Part shown: positions 1-9,738 of the stretch, one piece after another
Layout: each line of letters begins with the position of its first letter
How positions within the stretch are numbered: the stretch's first letter is position 1
Origin: Muribaculaceae bacterium
Lineage (GTDB): Bacteria; Bacteroidota; Bacteroidia; Bacteroidales; Muribaculaceae
Length of the DNA stretch: 64,000 bases
Assembly (NCBI GenBank): GCA_017505535.1
Contig: JAFVPD010000030.1
Span: 186,001 to 250,000, forward strand
Direction of reading: 5' to 3'
Notes under the pieces: generated by a model
The model's database searches: none
Told to the model about the DNA's origin: nothing
The model's input: only the letters and a program-made list of their open reading frames with translations
Translations under genes and position numbers: made by a program

Positions 1-43
1 CAAAGAACTCCTCAATAGTTACCGCGGGCCGACCAAAGCTCAT
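1..43 (-). CDS. 5' end of an unidentified minus-strand gene, cut by the window edge
   Basis: An ATG at 43 opens a frame of 14 codons (starting MSFGRPAVTIEEFF) that runs off the left edge. A good minus-strand promoter at 140-170 points at it, giving a leader of about 93 nt with a small hairpin at 74-90. The visible residues are too few to name a family. The start is inferred from the promoter and the absence of an upstream in-frame ATG before a TAA. Confidence 0.4.
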   Translation of the reverse strand, partial: MSFGRPAVTIEEFF

Positions 44-139
44 AAACCTATCAAGGTGTTCTTAAAATGTCCTACGCCTTTACTGGGCGTTAAAATGTTT
101 GTTTAGTAGGTCGATGCGGTAATGTGTTAGTCTTAATAG

Positions 140-170
140 CAAAGTTACAAAAAATTGCTAATATGAACAA
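140..170 (-). promoter_or_regulatory. Bacteroidota-type promoter for the left-edge gene
   Basis: On the minus strand TAACTTTG (140-147) matches the -7 consensus TAnnTTTG, and TTG (168-170) lies 20 bp upstream as the -33 box. It fires leftward toward the ATG at 43. Confidence 0.7.
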
Positions 171-360
171 CCCTAGCTAAGATAATATTTCTCATAGGTA
201 AGAATTTGACACCTTTAAATTAAATGGCAAACTTTATAGTAGCGTGTAGATTATTATTTGAACAAATTTGAGAAATGCGAATACTAAGCGACATAACGAT
301 ACAGATGACATGCAACGATACAACCTACACGCCACATTTCTCCTACTATTAATCTGTAAG

Positions 361-397
361 GAATAAAAAAATCCGCCCCAATGCAAGAGCGGATTTT
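361..397 (-). terminator. Intrinsic terminator of the glycosyl hydrolase gene
   Basis: A 9-bp stem (368-376 with 389-397, AAAATCCGC / GCGGATTTT) and a 12-nt loop is followed on the minus strand by a run of T. It lies just after the stop codon of the gene ending at 434. Confidence 0.8.
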
Positions 398-433
398 CAG
401 TGAAAAAATTTAACAAAAATGAGGTAGAGGATT

Positions 434-1900
434 TTATTTAATTTCAACCGGTTTAGAAGCCGGCGATTCGTTATTTGCTCTATTGAGTGCTGTCACTACA
501 TATACACCTTTTTCATTGGCTTCAAAAGTGGTATTTGGAGTTACAACAACGATTGCTGATGCATCTTCAAGGTTTACTGATTTTTTGTCGGCGAAACGAT
601 ATACGACATAACGCACAACATCTGTTACCTTGCCCTCTTCGGCAGGGGCAATCCAAGAAAGTATTCCATCTTTTGCTTTTACATCTACTATTGCTGGTGC
701 TTCAGTTGAAATCCAGGGATAGGCAGGAACAAGTGCAATTGTTGATTGAAGATCATTGGCCAATGAATCGGCTATGCCTTTATAATTTCGAGTTACCGAA
801 TAACCGGGCCACCAACAATTACCATGAATTCCATCGGGGAATGCTCGAGACATTTCGATTTTAGAACGCAACTGAGATGCTTCGGCCGATGGAGCGAGGT
901 CTGCTTTATCCATGGTACGATTTACCGATTGGCCTATATACATGTGACGTCCATTATTGTTTTTTGCCCACCACTCATTGAGAATGTCGTGAGATGCCAA
1001 TTTGTGTTCACGTTCCCAATAAAGTTGAGGCATCATGTAGTCAACCCAACCTTTTTCGGTCCAAAGCAACACGTCGGCATAGAGTGCGTCATAGTTTTGA
1101 AGGCCATTTGTTTCGCTACCGCGCGGATCGGACTTTTTATTGCGCCAAATACCAAATGGGCTAATGCCAAAACGCACCCATGGTTTAGCATCAACGATTG
1201 TGGTGTGAAGTTTTTCGATGAGTTTGTCGCAGTTTTGACGACGCCAATCACCTCGGTCCATTCCATTACCATATACTGCATAAGATTTGTCATCAGGAAA
1301 ATCTACGCCAACGATAGGATATGGATAAAAATAGTCGTCCATGTGAATGGCATCAACATCATAATGGCTTACAATATCATTTACAACGTTAGATATAAAT
1401 TCGATATTTTCGGGCCAACCCGGGTCGAAATATAATTGTGAACCATATCTGACAAATCGTTCGGGATATTGATAGAAAATGTGATTAACCGGCAGTTCCT
1501 CTTTTTCTGATGTTGTAACACGATAGGGGTTTAACCACGCATGAAGTTCCATGCCTCGTGCATGACATTCATCAATCATAAATTGAAGAGGATCCCACAT
1601 TGGGATTGGCGCTACGCCGGCCTTACCTGACAAGAATCGGCTCCATGGCTCATAATTGGAAACATAGAGAGCATCAGCCGAAGGACGCACTTGCCAAATC
1701 ACAGCATTGCAACCGGCTTTTTGCAACAAATTGAGTTGGTCGATGAGATATGCTTTATTCTCTTCGGTAGATTGCTTAGAATATTGCCATTGATTGATAG
1801 TATGCATCCAAGCTCCACGGAATTCACGCTTAGGATTTTGCGCAAATGCAGAAACGGCAAATAAAGCGCAAATCGCTAATAATAAAAATTTTTTGTTCAT
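434..1900 (-). CDS. Secreted GH10-like glycosyl hydrolase (GHL10/DUF187, DigH/YngK type)
   Basis: The 488-residue protein starts with a signal peptide ending near AFA-Q (residues 1-21). A GHL10 TIM-barrel follows: FRGAWMHT (27-34), HAWLNPYR (120-127) and AIHMDDYFYPYP (184-195), the conserved barrel strands of PF02638. The last ~90 residues look like a fibronectin-III-like domain. E. coli DigH of this family cleaves denuded peptidoglycan glycan strands, so a periplasmic cell-wall role is the best guess, though other glycan substrates are possible. It is monocistronic, with its own terminator at 361-397. A weak box TAACTTCG (1943-1950, minus) may be its -7 element. Confidence 0.85.
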   Translation of the reverse strand: MNKKFLLLAICALFAVSAFAQNPKREFRGAWMHTINQWQYSKQSTEENKAYLIDQLNLLQKAGCNAVIWQVRPSADALYVSNYEPWSRFLSGKAGVAPIPMWDPLQFMIDECHARGMELHAWLNPYRVTTSEKEELPVNHIFYQYPERFVRYGSQLYFDPGWPENIEFISNVVNDIVSHYDVDAIHMDDYFYPYPIVGVDFPDDKSYAVYGNGMDRGDWRRQNCDKLIEKLHTTIVDAKPWVRFGISPFGIWRNKKSDPRGSETNGLQNYDALYADVLLWTEKGWVDYMMPQLYWEREHKLASHDILNEWWAKNNNGRHMYIGQSVNRTMDKADLAPSAEASQLRSKIEMSRAFPDGIHGNCWWPGYSVTRNYKGIADSLANDLQSTIALVPAYPWISTEAPAIVDVKAKDGILSWIAPAEEGKVTDVVRYVVYRFADKKSVNLEDASAIVVVTPNTTFEANEKGVYVVTALNRANNESPASKPVEIK

Positions 1901-2001
1901 ATAAATATACGTTAGGTTAATATCTCATGGTAAATTATATTGCGAAGTTAATAATTAATTATGAATATTGCATCTAATTAATTACGGAAAAAAATATCTA
2001 A

Positions 2002-2033
2002 TTTGTCAGTAAGTCCGATTTTTTGTACTTTTG
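2002..2033 (+). promoter_or_regulatory. Promoter of fabI
   Basis: TTTG (2002-2005), a 20-bp gap, then TACTTTTG (2026-2033) match the Bacteroidota -33/-7 consensus. The expected transcript begins near 2037, which excludes any start codon upstream of 2064. Confidence 0.8.
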
Positions 2034-2063
2034 CACCGAAATTATAAATTAAATAGATATTTC

Positions 2064-2921
2064 ATGAGTTACAATTTATTAAAAGGAAAACGTGGTATCA
2101 TCTTCGGAGCACTCAATGATATGAGTATTGCTTGGAAAGTAGCTGAAAAAGCTGTGGAAGAAGGTGCAACTATCACACTTAGCAACACTCCGGTTGCTGT
2201 GCGCATGGGCGACGTTGGAATACTTGGTGAAAAACTCGGTGCTGAAATAATTCCTGCCGATGCAACAAATGTTGAAGATCTTGAAATGGTATTCACCAAA
2301 TCAATGGAAATACTTGGAGGACAAATAGATTTTGTACTACACTCAATCGGAATGTCTCCAAACGTGCGCAAGAAACGCGTATATGATGATCTTGATTACG
2401 ATTTATTGAACAAAACACTTGACATCTCAGCCGTATCATTCCACAAAATGATTCAAGCAGCTAAGAAACTCGATGCAATTTCAGAATATGGGTCAATCGT
2501 TGCTCTTAGCTATGTAGCAGCTCAACGCACATTCTTTGGTTATAATGATATGGCCGATGCTAAAGCGTTGTTGGAATCAATTGCTCGCAGCTTTGGTTAC
2601 ATTTACGGCCGTGAACATCACGTGCGTGTAAACACCATTTCCCAATCTCCAACAATGACCACTGCGGGATCGGGTGTTAAAGGTATGGACAAGTTATACG
2701 ATTTTGCCAATCGCATGTCTCCTCTTGGCAATGCATCGGCCGATGAATGTGCCGACTATTGTATTGTTATGTTCTCTGATCTCACCAAAAAAGTTACTAT
2801 GCAAAATCTATATCACGATGGAGGATTCTCAAGTATGGGTATGAGCCTTCGTGCTATGAATGCATATGAAAAAGGATTGGAAGAATATATGGACGAAAAT
2901 GGTAAAATTATTTACGGATAA
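2064..2921 (+). CDS. fabI: Enoyl-[acyl-carrier-protein] reductase (NADH), FabI
   Basis: FabI reduces trans-2-enoyl-ACP in the last step of each fatty-acid elongation cycle. The 285-residue protein is an SDR-fold enzyme of normal FabI length. The Rossmann start GIIFGALNDMSIAWK (11-25) and the FabI signature Tyr-(Xaa)6-Lys, Y160-NDMADA-K167, are present, with Y150 as the second conserved tyrosine; SIG at 94-96 is also typical. The start is ATG 2064 because the promoter -7 box ends at 2033; an upstream TTG at 2031 lies inside that box. The gene stands alone with a strong terminator at 2944-2990. Confidence 0.96.
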   Translation: MSYNLLKGKRGIIFGALNDMSIAWKVAEKAVEEGATITLSNTPVAVRMGDVGILGEKLGAEIIPADATNVEDLEMVFTKSMEILGGQIDFVLHSIGMSPNVRKKRVYDDLDYDLLNKTLDISAVSFHKMIQAAKKLDAISEYGSIVALSYVAAQRTFFGYNDMADAKALLESIARSFGYIYGREHHVRVNTISQSPTMTTAGSGVKGMDKLYDFANRMSPLGNASADECADYCIVMFSDLTKKVTMQNLYHDGGFSSMGMSLRAMNAYEKGLEEYMDENGKIIYG

Positions 2922-2943
2922 TCAATTTTTTCATAATAATGCA

Positions 2944-2990
2944 AGAATGTCGCATTGAGATTTTTTCAATGCGACATTCTTTTTGTTTTT
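2944..2990 (+). terminator. Intrinsic terminator after fabI
   Basis: A perfect 15-bp stem (2944-2958 with 2966-2980, AGAATGTCGCATTGA) with a 7-nt loop is followed by TTTTGTTTTT. It could also serve the convergent lipoprotein gene. Confidence 0.9.
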
Positions 2991-3011
2991 CATAGCTCTA
3001 ACATAAGAATC

Positions 3012-3473
3012 TCAATCATCTATATCGGGCTTAATAAATAATGACGTCTTAATTTCGCCTTTTGGAATTTCCGATTCATCATTAACAATTACAACTCGAT
3101 AGCTCAGTAAAGCTATTGCAGGAGAATAATCAACTGCCAGCAAAGAACAGCGCATTTGAAGTAAATGACGACCTACCATTGCTTTATCAGTAGCAAACGA
3201 AATTTGAAAAGGTGGAATATTTGTCAATCCGAGATACATTCTATCCCAATAGTAATTCACAGCAGCAATAGCAACTTTATCTTTACTATTTACCGGTTGA
3301 ACAGTAATGCTATCGATAGATAACGTATCTCCTTGTACAACATAAAGCACATTATCGACAATCTTACAGCCCGAAGTTTCAATCCCTATATTAACATTTG
3401 GGAAATCATCATCGTCATCACATGCCACTAAAAACAAAGGCAATGCCATCAAAATAAATAGAACCTTTTTCAT
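3012..3473 (-). CDS. Surface-exposed lipoprotein of unknown function
   Basis: The protein (about 153 residues) has a type II signal peptide, MKKVLFILMALPLFLVAC, with lipobox LVAC. The cysteine is followed directly by five aspartates. Such acidic runs after the lipidated Cys act as the lipoprotein export signal that sends Bacteroidota lipoproteins to the cell surface. The rest is short beta-rich sequence without a motif I recognise. The start at 3473 is preferred over an in-frame ATG at 3491 because it gives a clean signal peptide. It is convergent with fabI; no partner gene is evident. Confidence 0.75.
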   Translation of the reverse strand: MKKVLFILMALPLFLVACDDDDDFPNVNIGIETSGCKIVDNVLYVVQGDTLSIDSITVQPVNSKDKVAIAAVNYYWDRMYLGLTNIPPFQISFATDKAMVGRHLLQMRCSLLAVDYSPAIALLSYRVVIVNDESEIPKGEIKTSLFIKPDIDD

Positions 3474-3570
3474 AATATCAAAATGTTTCAAATCACATCA
3501 TAAAAACATTTCATCGTATAAAATGTTCATTTTTTCGTTGTATTAATGGTTAAAAACGGGAAATTAATTG

Positions 3571-3578
3571 TAGATTTG
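3571..3578 (+). promoter_or_regulatory. -7 box upstream of the PIG-L deacetylase gene
   Basis: TAGATTTG matches TAnnTTTG and lies 21 bp before the ATG at 3600. The -33 region has no clear TTTG. Confidence 0.6.
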
Positions 3579-3599
3579 CAAAAATAATCATCTAAAGCC

Positions 3600-4370
3600 A
3601 TGTATATGAATCGACGTAAAATGATAAAAATTACAGGGGCAGCCCTTGCTGGCGCAGCACTGCTAAATAATACGGCAATTGCTCAAGATAATTCTGCTGA
3701 GAAAAGTTACAACGCAAAAAAGAAAAAAGCATTAATTATTGGGGCACACCCCGATGACCCCGAAACTGCTTGCGGTGGCACAATGGTTTTACTGCGAGAA
3801 GCCGGATATGATGTTGTATCGGTATATATGACACGCGGAGAAGCCGGCATCGTTGGTAAAACACATGATGAAGCTGCTGCAATTAGGACACAAGAGGCTG
3901 AAAATGCATGCAAAATTTTAGGAGCTCGTGCTATTTTCATGACACAATTAGATGGAAGTTCCGAGGTAAACAAAGAACGATATGTCGAAATGCGCACACT
4001 CATTAAAGATGAAGCTCCAGACATTGTTTTCACTCACTGGCCAATTGACTCTCATCCCGACCATCGTGTATGCTCATTACTTGTCTATGACGCTTGGCGC
4101 AGACTCGGCTATAGTTTCGAATTATTTTATTTTGAAGTAATGAGTGGGACTCAAACACAATTATTTCAACCAACAGATTATGTTGACATCTCTAAAGTAG
4201 CACAAATAAAAAAAGACGCTTGTTATTGTCATGAAAGCCAAGATATGCACCACTTATATAAAGATTGGCATGATGGCATGGAGCATTTCAGAGGATTAGA
4301 ATGCCGATGCGAAAGAGCTGAAGCGTTTATCCATCTAAGGTACACAGGCAATGATATCATTGAGTCATAA
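3600..4370 (+). CDS. PIG-L family (LmbE-like) zinc deacetylase, exported
   Basis: The 256-residue protein belongs to the PIG-L/LmbE family of zinc-dependent deacetylases of N-acetyl sugars. AHPDD (49-53) and SHPDH (151-155) supply the expected ligands H50, D53 and H155, and D52 is the usual general base. The N-terminus NRRKMIK plus a hydrophobic stretch ending in AIAQ resembles a Tat-type signal, so folded export to the periplasm is likely. The start may be ATG 3600 or ATG 3606; the latter puts the twin arginines right at the N-terminus. The substrate is not evident from context. Confidence 0.87.
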   Translation: MYMNRRKMIKITGAALAGAALLNNTAIAQDNSAEKSYNAKKKKALIIGAHPDDPETACGGTMVLLREAGYDVVSVYMTRGEAGIVGKTHDEAAAIRTQEAENACKILGARAIFMTQLDGSSEVNKERYVEMRTLIKDEAPDIVFTHWPIDSHPDHRVCSLLVYDAWRRLGYSFELFYFEVMSGTQTQLFQPTDYVDISKVAQIKKDACYCHESQDMHHLYKDWHDGMEHFRGLECRCERAEAFIHLRYTGNDIIES

Positions 4371-4404
4371 ATAGGATATATCTTAAAACGATATTCTTAT
4401 ATAT

Positions 4405-4443
4405 AAACAGTAAAGAGCCCGGGGCCCGGGCTCTTTACTGTTT
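4405..4443. terminator. Bidirectional terminator between the PIG-L gene and clpB
   Basis: A perfect 18-bp stem (4405-4422 with 4426-4443) and a 3-nt loop GGC is bounded by AAA/TTT, so it can end transcripts from both sides. The inner part is unusually GC-rich for this genome. Confidence 0.85.
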
Positions 4444-4470
4444 AATACTATTACTCAAATTTTGAATTGA

Positions 4471-7059
4471 TTAGTTAGTAAATGTTAGTTGACCTGAAAT
4501 GCAGTCAATGACGATTGGACGCTCGCGGTCAATTTTCTGAGCTAAAATATCCTTTGACAATTGATTAAGTATGAGCCTGTGAATTACCCGTTTAACCGGA
4601 CGAGCTCCAAATTCCGGATCATAACCCTCCTCAGAAATATAATGCAATGCCGCAGGTGTTACTTCTAACATAATACCATTTGCGGCCAACATTTTTTTAA
4701 CCGAATCAATTTGAAGTTTTACAATCTGTTCAATTTCAGCCTCGTTGAGAGGTGTAAACATAATTGTCTCATCAATACGATTTAGGAACTCAGGGCGAAT
4801 AGTTTGCTTTAGCAATTCCAACACACTGTTTTTTGTGCGTTCAATTACCTCTTCCCTATTATCATCTGTCATGGTTGCGAAGTTTTCTCTGATGAGCTGC
4901 GAACCCATATTAGATGTCATGATGATAATTGTGTTCTTGAAGTTAACCAATCGTCCTTTGTTATCAGTCAATCTTCCATCATCAAGAACTTGAAGTAAAA
5001 CATTGAAAACATCGGGATGAGCCTTCTCAATCTCATCAAACAATACAACCTGATATGGTTTACGTCTGACGGCTTCGGTCAATTGACCACCTTCATCATA
5101 ACCTACATATCCAGGAGGAGCTCCAACAAGTCGTGACACTGTATGTTTCTCTTGATATTCACTCATATCAATGCGTGTCATCATGTTTTCATCGTCAAAC
5201 AAGAACTCAGCCAAAGCCTTGGCCAACTCCGTTTTACCCACTCCGGTTGTTCCTAAGAAAATGAATGAGCCAATAGGTCGGCGAGGATCGTTAAGCCCGG
5301 CTCTACTTCTTCTAACGGCATCGGCAATTGCGGTAATTGCATCATCTTGACCTATTACACGTTTATGTAATTCGCCTTCAAGATTCAACAACTTATCTTT
5401 TTCACTTTGCACCATTTTATTGACCGGAATGCCTGTCCAACGTGACACTACATCTGCGATATCTTCGGCATCAACCTCTTCCTTAATGAGCGCGTCATCT
5501 CCTTGCATTGACCTTAATTGCAGCTGAATATCTTCATTTTCTTTAATCTTCTGTTGAACTTTGGAATATCTAATTTCAGCGACTCGAGCATAATCACCAT
5601 CTCGTTCGGCGCTTTCAGCTTCAAAGTTCAAATGTTCAATATCAATCTTATTCTGTTGAATGCGATTAATCAATTCTTTTTCAGCCTTCCATTTTGCAGT
5701 GTATTGTTTTTCGTCTTCACGCAATTGAGCCAAATCACGCTCAATCTCCTTCACTTTCGAAGAATCTCCTTCACGCTTTAAAGCTTCACGTTCAATCTCT
5801 TTCTGTGCAATCAATCTGATAATTTCATCAAGAGCCTGAGGCACTGAATCAATTTCAATGCGCAGCTTTGAAGCAGCTTCATCAATCAAATCAATAGCCT
5901 TATCGGGGAGAAAACGGTCGGTTATATATCGTTCCGACAATTGTACCGCAGCAATAATTGCTTCGTCACGGATACGCACTTTATGATGATTCTCATAGCG
6001 CTCTTTCAAACCACGCAAAATAGCGATAGCACTTAGCTCATCAGGCTCGTCAATCATAACCTTTTGAAAACGTCGCTCGAGGGCTTTGTCTTTTTCAAAA
6101 TATTTTTGATATTCGTCTAAAGTCGTTGCTCCAATACTTCTCAATTCACCACGTGCAAGAGCAGGCTTGAGAATATTTGCAGCATCCATCGCTCCCTCAC
6201 CTTTACCTGCGCCCACTAAGGTGTGAATCTCATCAATAAACAATATTATTTCTCCATCACTATGTATGATTTCATTAACAATTGCTTTGAGACGTTCTTC
6301 AAATTCACCCTTATATTTAGCACCGGCAACAAGAGCACCCATATCAAGAGAGAATATCTGTTTAGAGCGTAGGTTCTCAGGAACATCACCTCTAACAATA
6401 CGTTGAGCCAAACCTTCGGCAATAGCCGTTTTACCCGTACCCGGTTCACCAATGAGCATGGGATTATTTTTTGTTCGCCTACTTAAAATCTGGAGCACAC
6501 GACGAATCTCTTCATCTCGTCCTATAACCGGGTCGAGTTTCCCTAAACGTGCCCTCTCATTCAAATTGATTGCATATTTACTGAGTGCATTATAAGTGTC
6601 TTCAGCCGATTGCCCAGTTGCGTTTTTACCTTTTCGCAACTCAGCAATAGAAGCAATCATTTCTTTCTCAGTCACTCCAGCATCTTTCAAAATAGCCGAT
6701 GCCGAACTGTTGACCTTGAATAGCGCCACAAGAATATCTTCGAGTGTCACATATTCATCTTTGTTTTCTTCGGCAACATCAAGCGATTTTTGCAATACAT
6801 CATTAGAAGTACGACTAAAATAAGGTTCAGCTCCCGTTACTCGGGGTAGAGATGCGATTTCTCGGTCAACAACAACTTGCACCTGATTTAAATTGGCGCC
6901 GGTTTTTTGGAAAATAAATTTAACCAACGAATCGCCCTCAGTCATTACGCCCTTCAGAAGATGTACCGGTTCAATCGCTTGAGAACCGGATTTGCGAGTA
7001 ATCTCAACTGACTTTTGTATTGCCTCTTGAGATTTGATTGTAAATTTGTTGAAATTCAT
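4471..7059 (-). CDS. clpB: ATP-dependent disaggregase ClpB
   Basis: ClpB is the Hsp100 ring ATPase that pulls proteins out of aggregates together with DnaK. At 862 residues it has normal length. The order is N-domain (about 1-145), first AAA+ module with Walker A GEPGTGKT (204-211) and Walker B ILFIDEIH, a charged coiled-coil middle domain (about 400-530, which distinguishes ClpB from ClpA/ClpC) and a second AAA+ module with GTTGVGKT (about 605) and [13 protein letters not shown]. There is no ClpP-binding loop. It is transcribed alone and divergently from the 7181 operon; I did not find a clear heat-shock promoter. Confidence 0.97.
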   Translation of the reverse strand: MNFNKFTIKSQEAIQKSVEITRKSGSQAIEPVHLLKGVMTEGDSLVKFIFQKTGANLNQVQVVVDREIASLPRVTGAEPYFSRTSNDVLQKSLDVAEENKDEYVTLEDILVALFKVNSSASAILKDAGVTEKEMIASIAELRKGKNATGQSAEDTYNALSKYAINLNERARLGKLDPVIGRDEEIRRVLQILSRRTKNNPMLIGEPGTGKTAIAEGLAQRIVRGDVPENLRSKQIFSLDMGALVAGAKYKGEFEERLKAIVNEIIHSDGEIILFIDEIHTLVGAGKGEGAMDAANILKPALARGELRSIGATTLDEYQKYFEKDKALERRFQKVMIDEPDELSAIAILRGLKERYENHHKVRIRDEAIIAAVQLSERYITDRFLPDKAIDLIDEAASKLRIEIDSVPQALDEIIRLIAQKEIEREALKREGDSSKVKEIERDLAQLREDEKQYTAKWKAEKELINRIQQNKIDIEHLNFEAESAERDGDYARVAEIRYSKVQQKIKENEDIQLQLRSMQGDDALIKEEVDAEDIADVVSRWTGIPVNKMVQSEKDKLLNLEGELHKRVIGQDDAITAIADAVRRSRAGLNDPRRPIGSFIFLGTTGVGKTELAKALAEFLFDDENMMTRIDMSEYQEKHTVSRLVGAPPGYVGYDEGGQLTEAVRRKPYQVVLFDEIEKAHPDVFNVLLQVLDDGRLTDNKGRLVNFKNTIIIMTSNMGSQLIRENFATMTDDNREEVIERTKNSVLELLKQTIRPEFLNRIDETIMFTPLNEAEIEQIVKLQIDSVKKMLAANGIMLEVTPAALHYISEEGYDPEFGARPVKRVIHRLILNQLSKDILAQKIDRERPIVIDCISGQLTFTN

Positions 7060-7144
7060 AAGACGTAAATTAAATAGTTAAAACATTAACATTGAAACTC
7101 AATTGATAGTTGTGTATTTATTTTTTAGTTTACACATCTTTCAC

Positions 7145-7152
7145 TATCTTTG
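7145..7152 (+). promoter_or_regulatory. -7 box of the DUF5106-mnmA operon
   Basis: TATCTTTG matches TAnnTTTG and lies 28 bp before ATG 7181. It shows that an upstream in-frame start at 7103 cannot be used from this promoter. Confidence 0.65.
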
Positions 7153-7180
7153 TCTTTGCAAAATATATGCCAATACACAA

Positions 7181-8062
7181 ATGAAAAAGATTTTAATATC
7201 AGTAATAGTTATTGTATCTGCCATTATGTCACTAAAAGCACAAGAAGCAGACACAATGTTCCCCTATCCCAATATTCCGGATAATCTCACAACACTTGAA
7301 GATCGCAGTAATTATTTAATATCTCATTTTTGGGACCGTTGCAATATGAAATCGGCTTTTTCAGCCAAGGATAAATTGCGCCAAGCATTTATTGATTACA
7401 TAAATATTGCACCTTATGCCCATCTTGACACCGTAAATGCATCGGTTGATGACCTTATTGAAAAAGTAAAAAAAGCTGAACAAAAGAACCTTTTGCCACT
7501 TGCTCAGATGGCTCAAGACGCTTTATTTGGTGATAGTGCTCAATTTTGGAGCGATGATTTATACCTACCTTTTGCCAAGGCTGTCGTTGACTCTAAAAAA
7601 ATTCACAAGAGCCATAAAGCTCGCTTTCAATATCATGTGCAAATATTGACTCACTCCAAGCAAGGCGCCATTGCATACCCTCTCGAATTCACCGATATTA
7701 ATGGTCAGGAGCAATCGTTAAAAGACATTTCTGCTCCATGTATCGTATTATTTTTTAATGAAGTAGATTGCGATGATTGCATGATAGCCCGAGCACGATT
7801 GTCGGTTGACATGAATGCCAAACAAGCCATACAGAATGGGAAATTAAAAATTGTCAGCATCAACCCGTGTGAAGCCGACGATGAATGGAAGGAGAACGCA
7901 TCGAGCTATTCAAACCAATGGATTAAGGGAGCAACGCCTGAAGTTGACAACTATTTTGACATGCGCAAAACCCCATGCATATATATTCTCGACAAAGATC
8001 GCACGATCTTAGCAAAAAATATCGACATAGACACATTGCTTAATATAATTTCTCGTTTATGA
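7181..8062 (+). CDS. Secreted DUF5106 protein with thioredoxin-like domain
   Basis: The 293-residue protein has a signal peptide (MKKILISV...SLKA-Q) and an alpha-helical DUF5106-type region (about 25-160). A thioredoxin-like domain follows, with the redox motif C-D-D-C inside [12 protein letters not shown]. Proteins of this make-up are common in Bacteroidales and are presumed periplasmic thiol-disulfide proteins; the substrate is unknown. The start was set at ATG 7181 by the promoter and signal peptide. The stop overlaps the ATG of mnmA (ATGA), so the two are translationally coupled. Confidence 0.8.
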   Translation: MKKILISVIVIVSAIMSLKAQEADTMFPYPNIPDNLTTLEDRSNYLISHFWDRCNMKSAFSAKDKLRQAFIDYINIAPYAHLDTVNASVDDLIEKVKKAEQKNLLPLAQMAQDALFGDSAQFWSDDLYLPFAKAVVDSKKIHKSHKARFQYHVQILTHSKQGAIAYPLEFTDINGQEQSLKDISAPCIVLFFNEVDCDDCMIARARLSVDMNAKQAIQNGKLKIVSINPCEADDEWKENASSYSNQWIKGATPEVDNYFDMRKTPCIYILDKDRTILAKNIDIDTLLNIISRL

Positions 8063-9138
8063 AAATCGCAGCACTAATTTCCGGAGGAGTTGATAGCGCA
8101 GTTGCCGTTCATCGTCTATTAGAAGCGGGGCACGACCTACACCTTTTTTACATCAGAATCGGACTTGATACAGGCGAAGGAGATTGTTCGGCCGAAGAAG
8201 ATATTGAAATGTGTAGCTACATTGCTGCAAAATATAAATTACCATTTGACGTTGTTTCCCTACACGAAGAGTATTGGGAAAATGTAATGGAATATGCGTT
8301 GCGCACTGTACGCCAAGGCTTAACCCCCAATCCCGATATCATGTGCAATAAAATGATTAAATTTGGATATTTTGAACAAAAATGGGGACACGAATTTGAC
8401 AAAACAGCAACAGGACATTACGCTTCAACCGCTATAATTAACGACAAAATTTATTTAACAACAGCCGTTGATCCGGTAAAGGATCAAACCGATTTTCTTG
8501 CACGCATAGACTATAATCAATTAAGCCATTTGATGTTTCCTCTCGGAGATTTGCCCAAAGCTCAAGTGCGACAAATTGCAATCGACACTCAAATGCCCAA
8601 TGCATATCGAAAAGACAGTCAGGGAATTTGCTTCCTTGGAAAGATAAACTACAATGATTTCATACGTCGTCACTTAGGTGAGAAAAAAGGACCAATTATA
8701 GAACTTGAAACCGGGCGAAAATTAGGAGAGCATAAAGGATTTTGGTTTCACACAATTGGTCAACGTAAAGGTCTTGGATTGAGCGGAGGTCCTTGGTATG
8801 TAGTGAAGAAAAATATTCACGATAACGTGATATATGTCAGCAATGGCTATGACACAGAAAAACAATACGGCAAAATTCTTCACTTAGATGAAATGCACTT
8901 TATTTCAGGCAATCCATGGGAAGGAAAATGCGAGAAGATTGAAATAACATTTAAGAACCGACACATGCCTGAATTTCTACCGGCACAAATCACTCATTTG
9001 GGCGGAATGGAATATGTTATCGAGTCAGAACAGAAAGTTCAAGGCATTGCTCCCGGACAATTTGCAGTTATCTATGACAAGGATAAGCACATTTGTTACG
9101 GAAGTGGAATAATTACCGGGCAAAACGTTGTAATCTAA
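8059..9138 (+). CDS. mnmA: tRNA-specific 2-thiouridylase MnmA
   Basis: MnmA puts sulfur on U34 of tRNA-Lys/Glu/Gln. The 359-residue protein carries the PP-loop ATP pyrophosphatase motif SGGVDS (8-13). It has the nucleophilic cysteine in the [13 protein letters not shown] segment, the second catalytic cysteine in [10 protein letters not shown] and the [11 protein letters not shown] segment of the central domain. It overlaps the preceding gene by 4 bp and is followed after 6 bp by the DUF151 gene, so it sits in a seven-gene operon. Confidence 0.95.
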   Translation: MKIAALISGGVDSAVAVHRLLEAGHDLHLFYIRIGLDTGEGDCSAEEDIEMCSYIAAKYKLPFDVVSLHEEYWENVMEYALRTVRQGLTPNPDIMCNKMIKFGYFEQKWGHEFDKTATGHYASTAIINDKIYLTTAVDPVKDQTDFLARIDYNQLSHLMFPLGDLPKAQVRQIAIDTQMPNAYRKDSQGICFLGKINYNDFIRRHLGEKKGPIIELETGRKLGEHKGFWFHTIGQRKGLGLSGGPWYVVKKNIHDNVIYVSNGYDTEKQYGKILHLDEMHFISGNPWEGKCEKIEITFKNRHMPEFLPAQITHLGGMEYVIESEQKVQGIAPGQFAVIYDKDKHICYGSGIITGQNVVI

Positions 9139-9144
9139 AAAGTT

Positions 9145-9738
9145 ATGTCAGACAAAATTAAACTTACAATATTAGGAATTTCAACAAGTCAAATTCAATC
9201 CGGTGCCTACGCATTAATCTTGGCTCAAGTTGATGGTCCAAATCAAATTCCAATTGTTATTGGCGCTGCTGAGGCTCAATCTATTGCCATTAAACTTGAA
9301 GAAATACACCCACCAAGGCCTCTAACCCACGATTTATTTGTAAGCTTTGCCCATGGTTTTGGCATAAAGATGCAAGAGGTGTTCATTTATAAATTTGATG
9401 ATGGCGTTTTCTATTCCGAAATTACATTTAGTGATGGAGACCGCACAATTAAAATAGACTCGCGCACATCAGATGCCATAGCCTTGGCAATTCGCACAAA
9501 AGCACCAATTTATACTACTGCAGAAATAATCTCAAAAACAGGGTTCAAAATGGAGTCGGCCGATGGAAAAGAGTTAACAGCTACCGACCTGTCGGAAGAA
9601 CAACCTGAGCCACGAATTGAGAATTATACGATTGAAGAATTAAAAAAGACTCTTGCTCGACTAATCGATGAAGAAAAATACGAGGAAGCATCAGAAGTAA
9701 ATAAAATTCTACAACAAAAAATTAAAAATGCACAATGA
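9145..9738 (+). CDS. Bifunctional nuclease family protein (DUF151) with C-terminal UVR motif
   Basis: The 197-residue protein has the DUF151/BFN fold in residues 1-135, including PIVIGAAEAQSIAIKLE and SDAIALAIRTKAPIY. Its C-terminal helix pair (about 155-195, IEELKKTLARLIDEEKYEEA) resembles the UvrB/UvrC UVR motif. Family members have been reported to act on DNA and RNA, but the in vivo role is unclear. The stop overlaps the next ATG by 4 bp. Confidence 0.85.
   Translation: MSDKIKLTILGISTSQIQSGAYALILAQVDGPNQIPIVIGAAEAQSIAIKLEEIHPPRPLTHDLFVSFAHGFGIKMQEVFIYKFDDGVFYSEITFSDGDRTIKIDSRTSDAIALAIRTKAPIYTTAEIISKTGFKMESADGKELTATDLSEEQPEPRIENYTIEELKKTLARLIDEEKYEEASEVNKILQQKIKNAQ

Larger units (their letters stand above)
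44..433. other. Intergenic region at the left edge
   Basis: This stretch holds the leader and promoter of the leftward gene (44-170) and the terminator of the glycosyl hydrolase (361-397). No convincing gene was seen between about 171 and 360. A 60-codon minus-strand frame there has no recognisable start context and runs across the terminator. Confidence 0.6.

Noticed and set aside
234..416. A 60-codon minus-strand open frame
   Set aside because: It runs across the terminator of the glycosyl hydrolase gene, has no recognisable motif and no start context.
824..1435. A 203-codon plus-strand frame opposite the glycosyl hydrolase gene
   Set aside because: It is antisense to a gene with clear conserved motifs and has no homology of its own.
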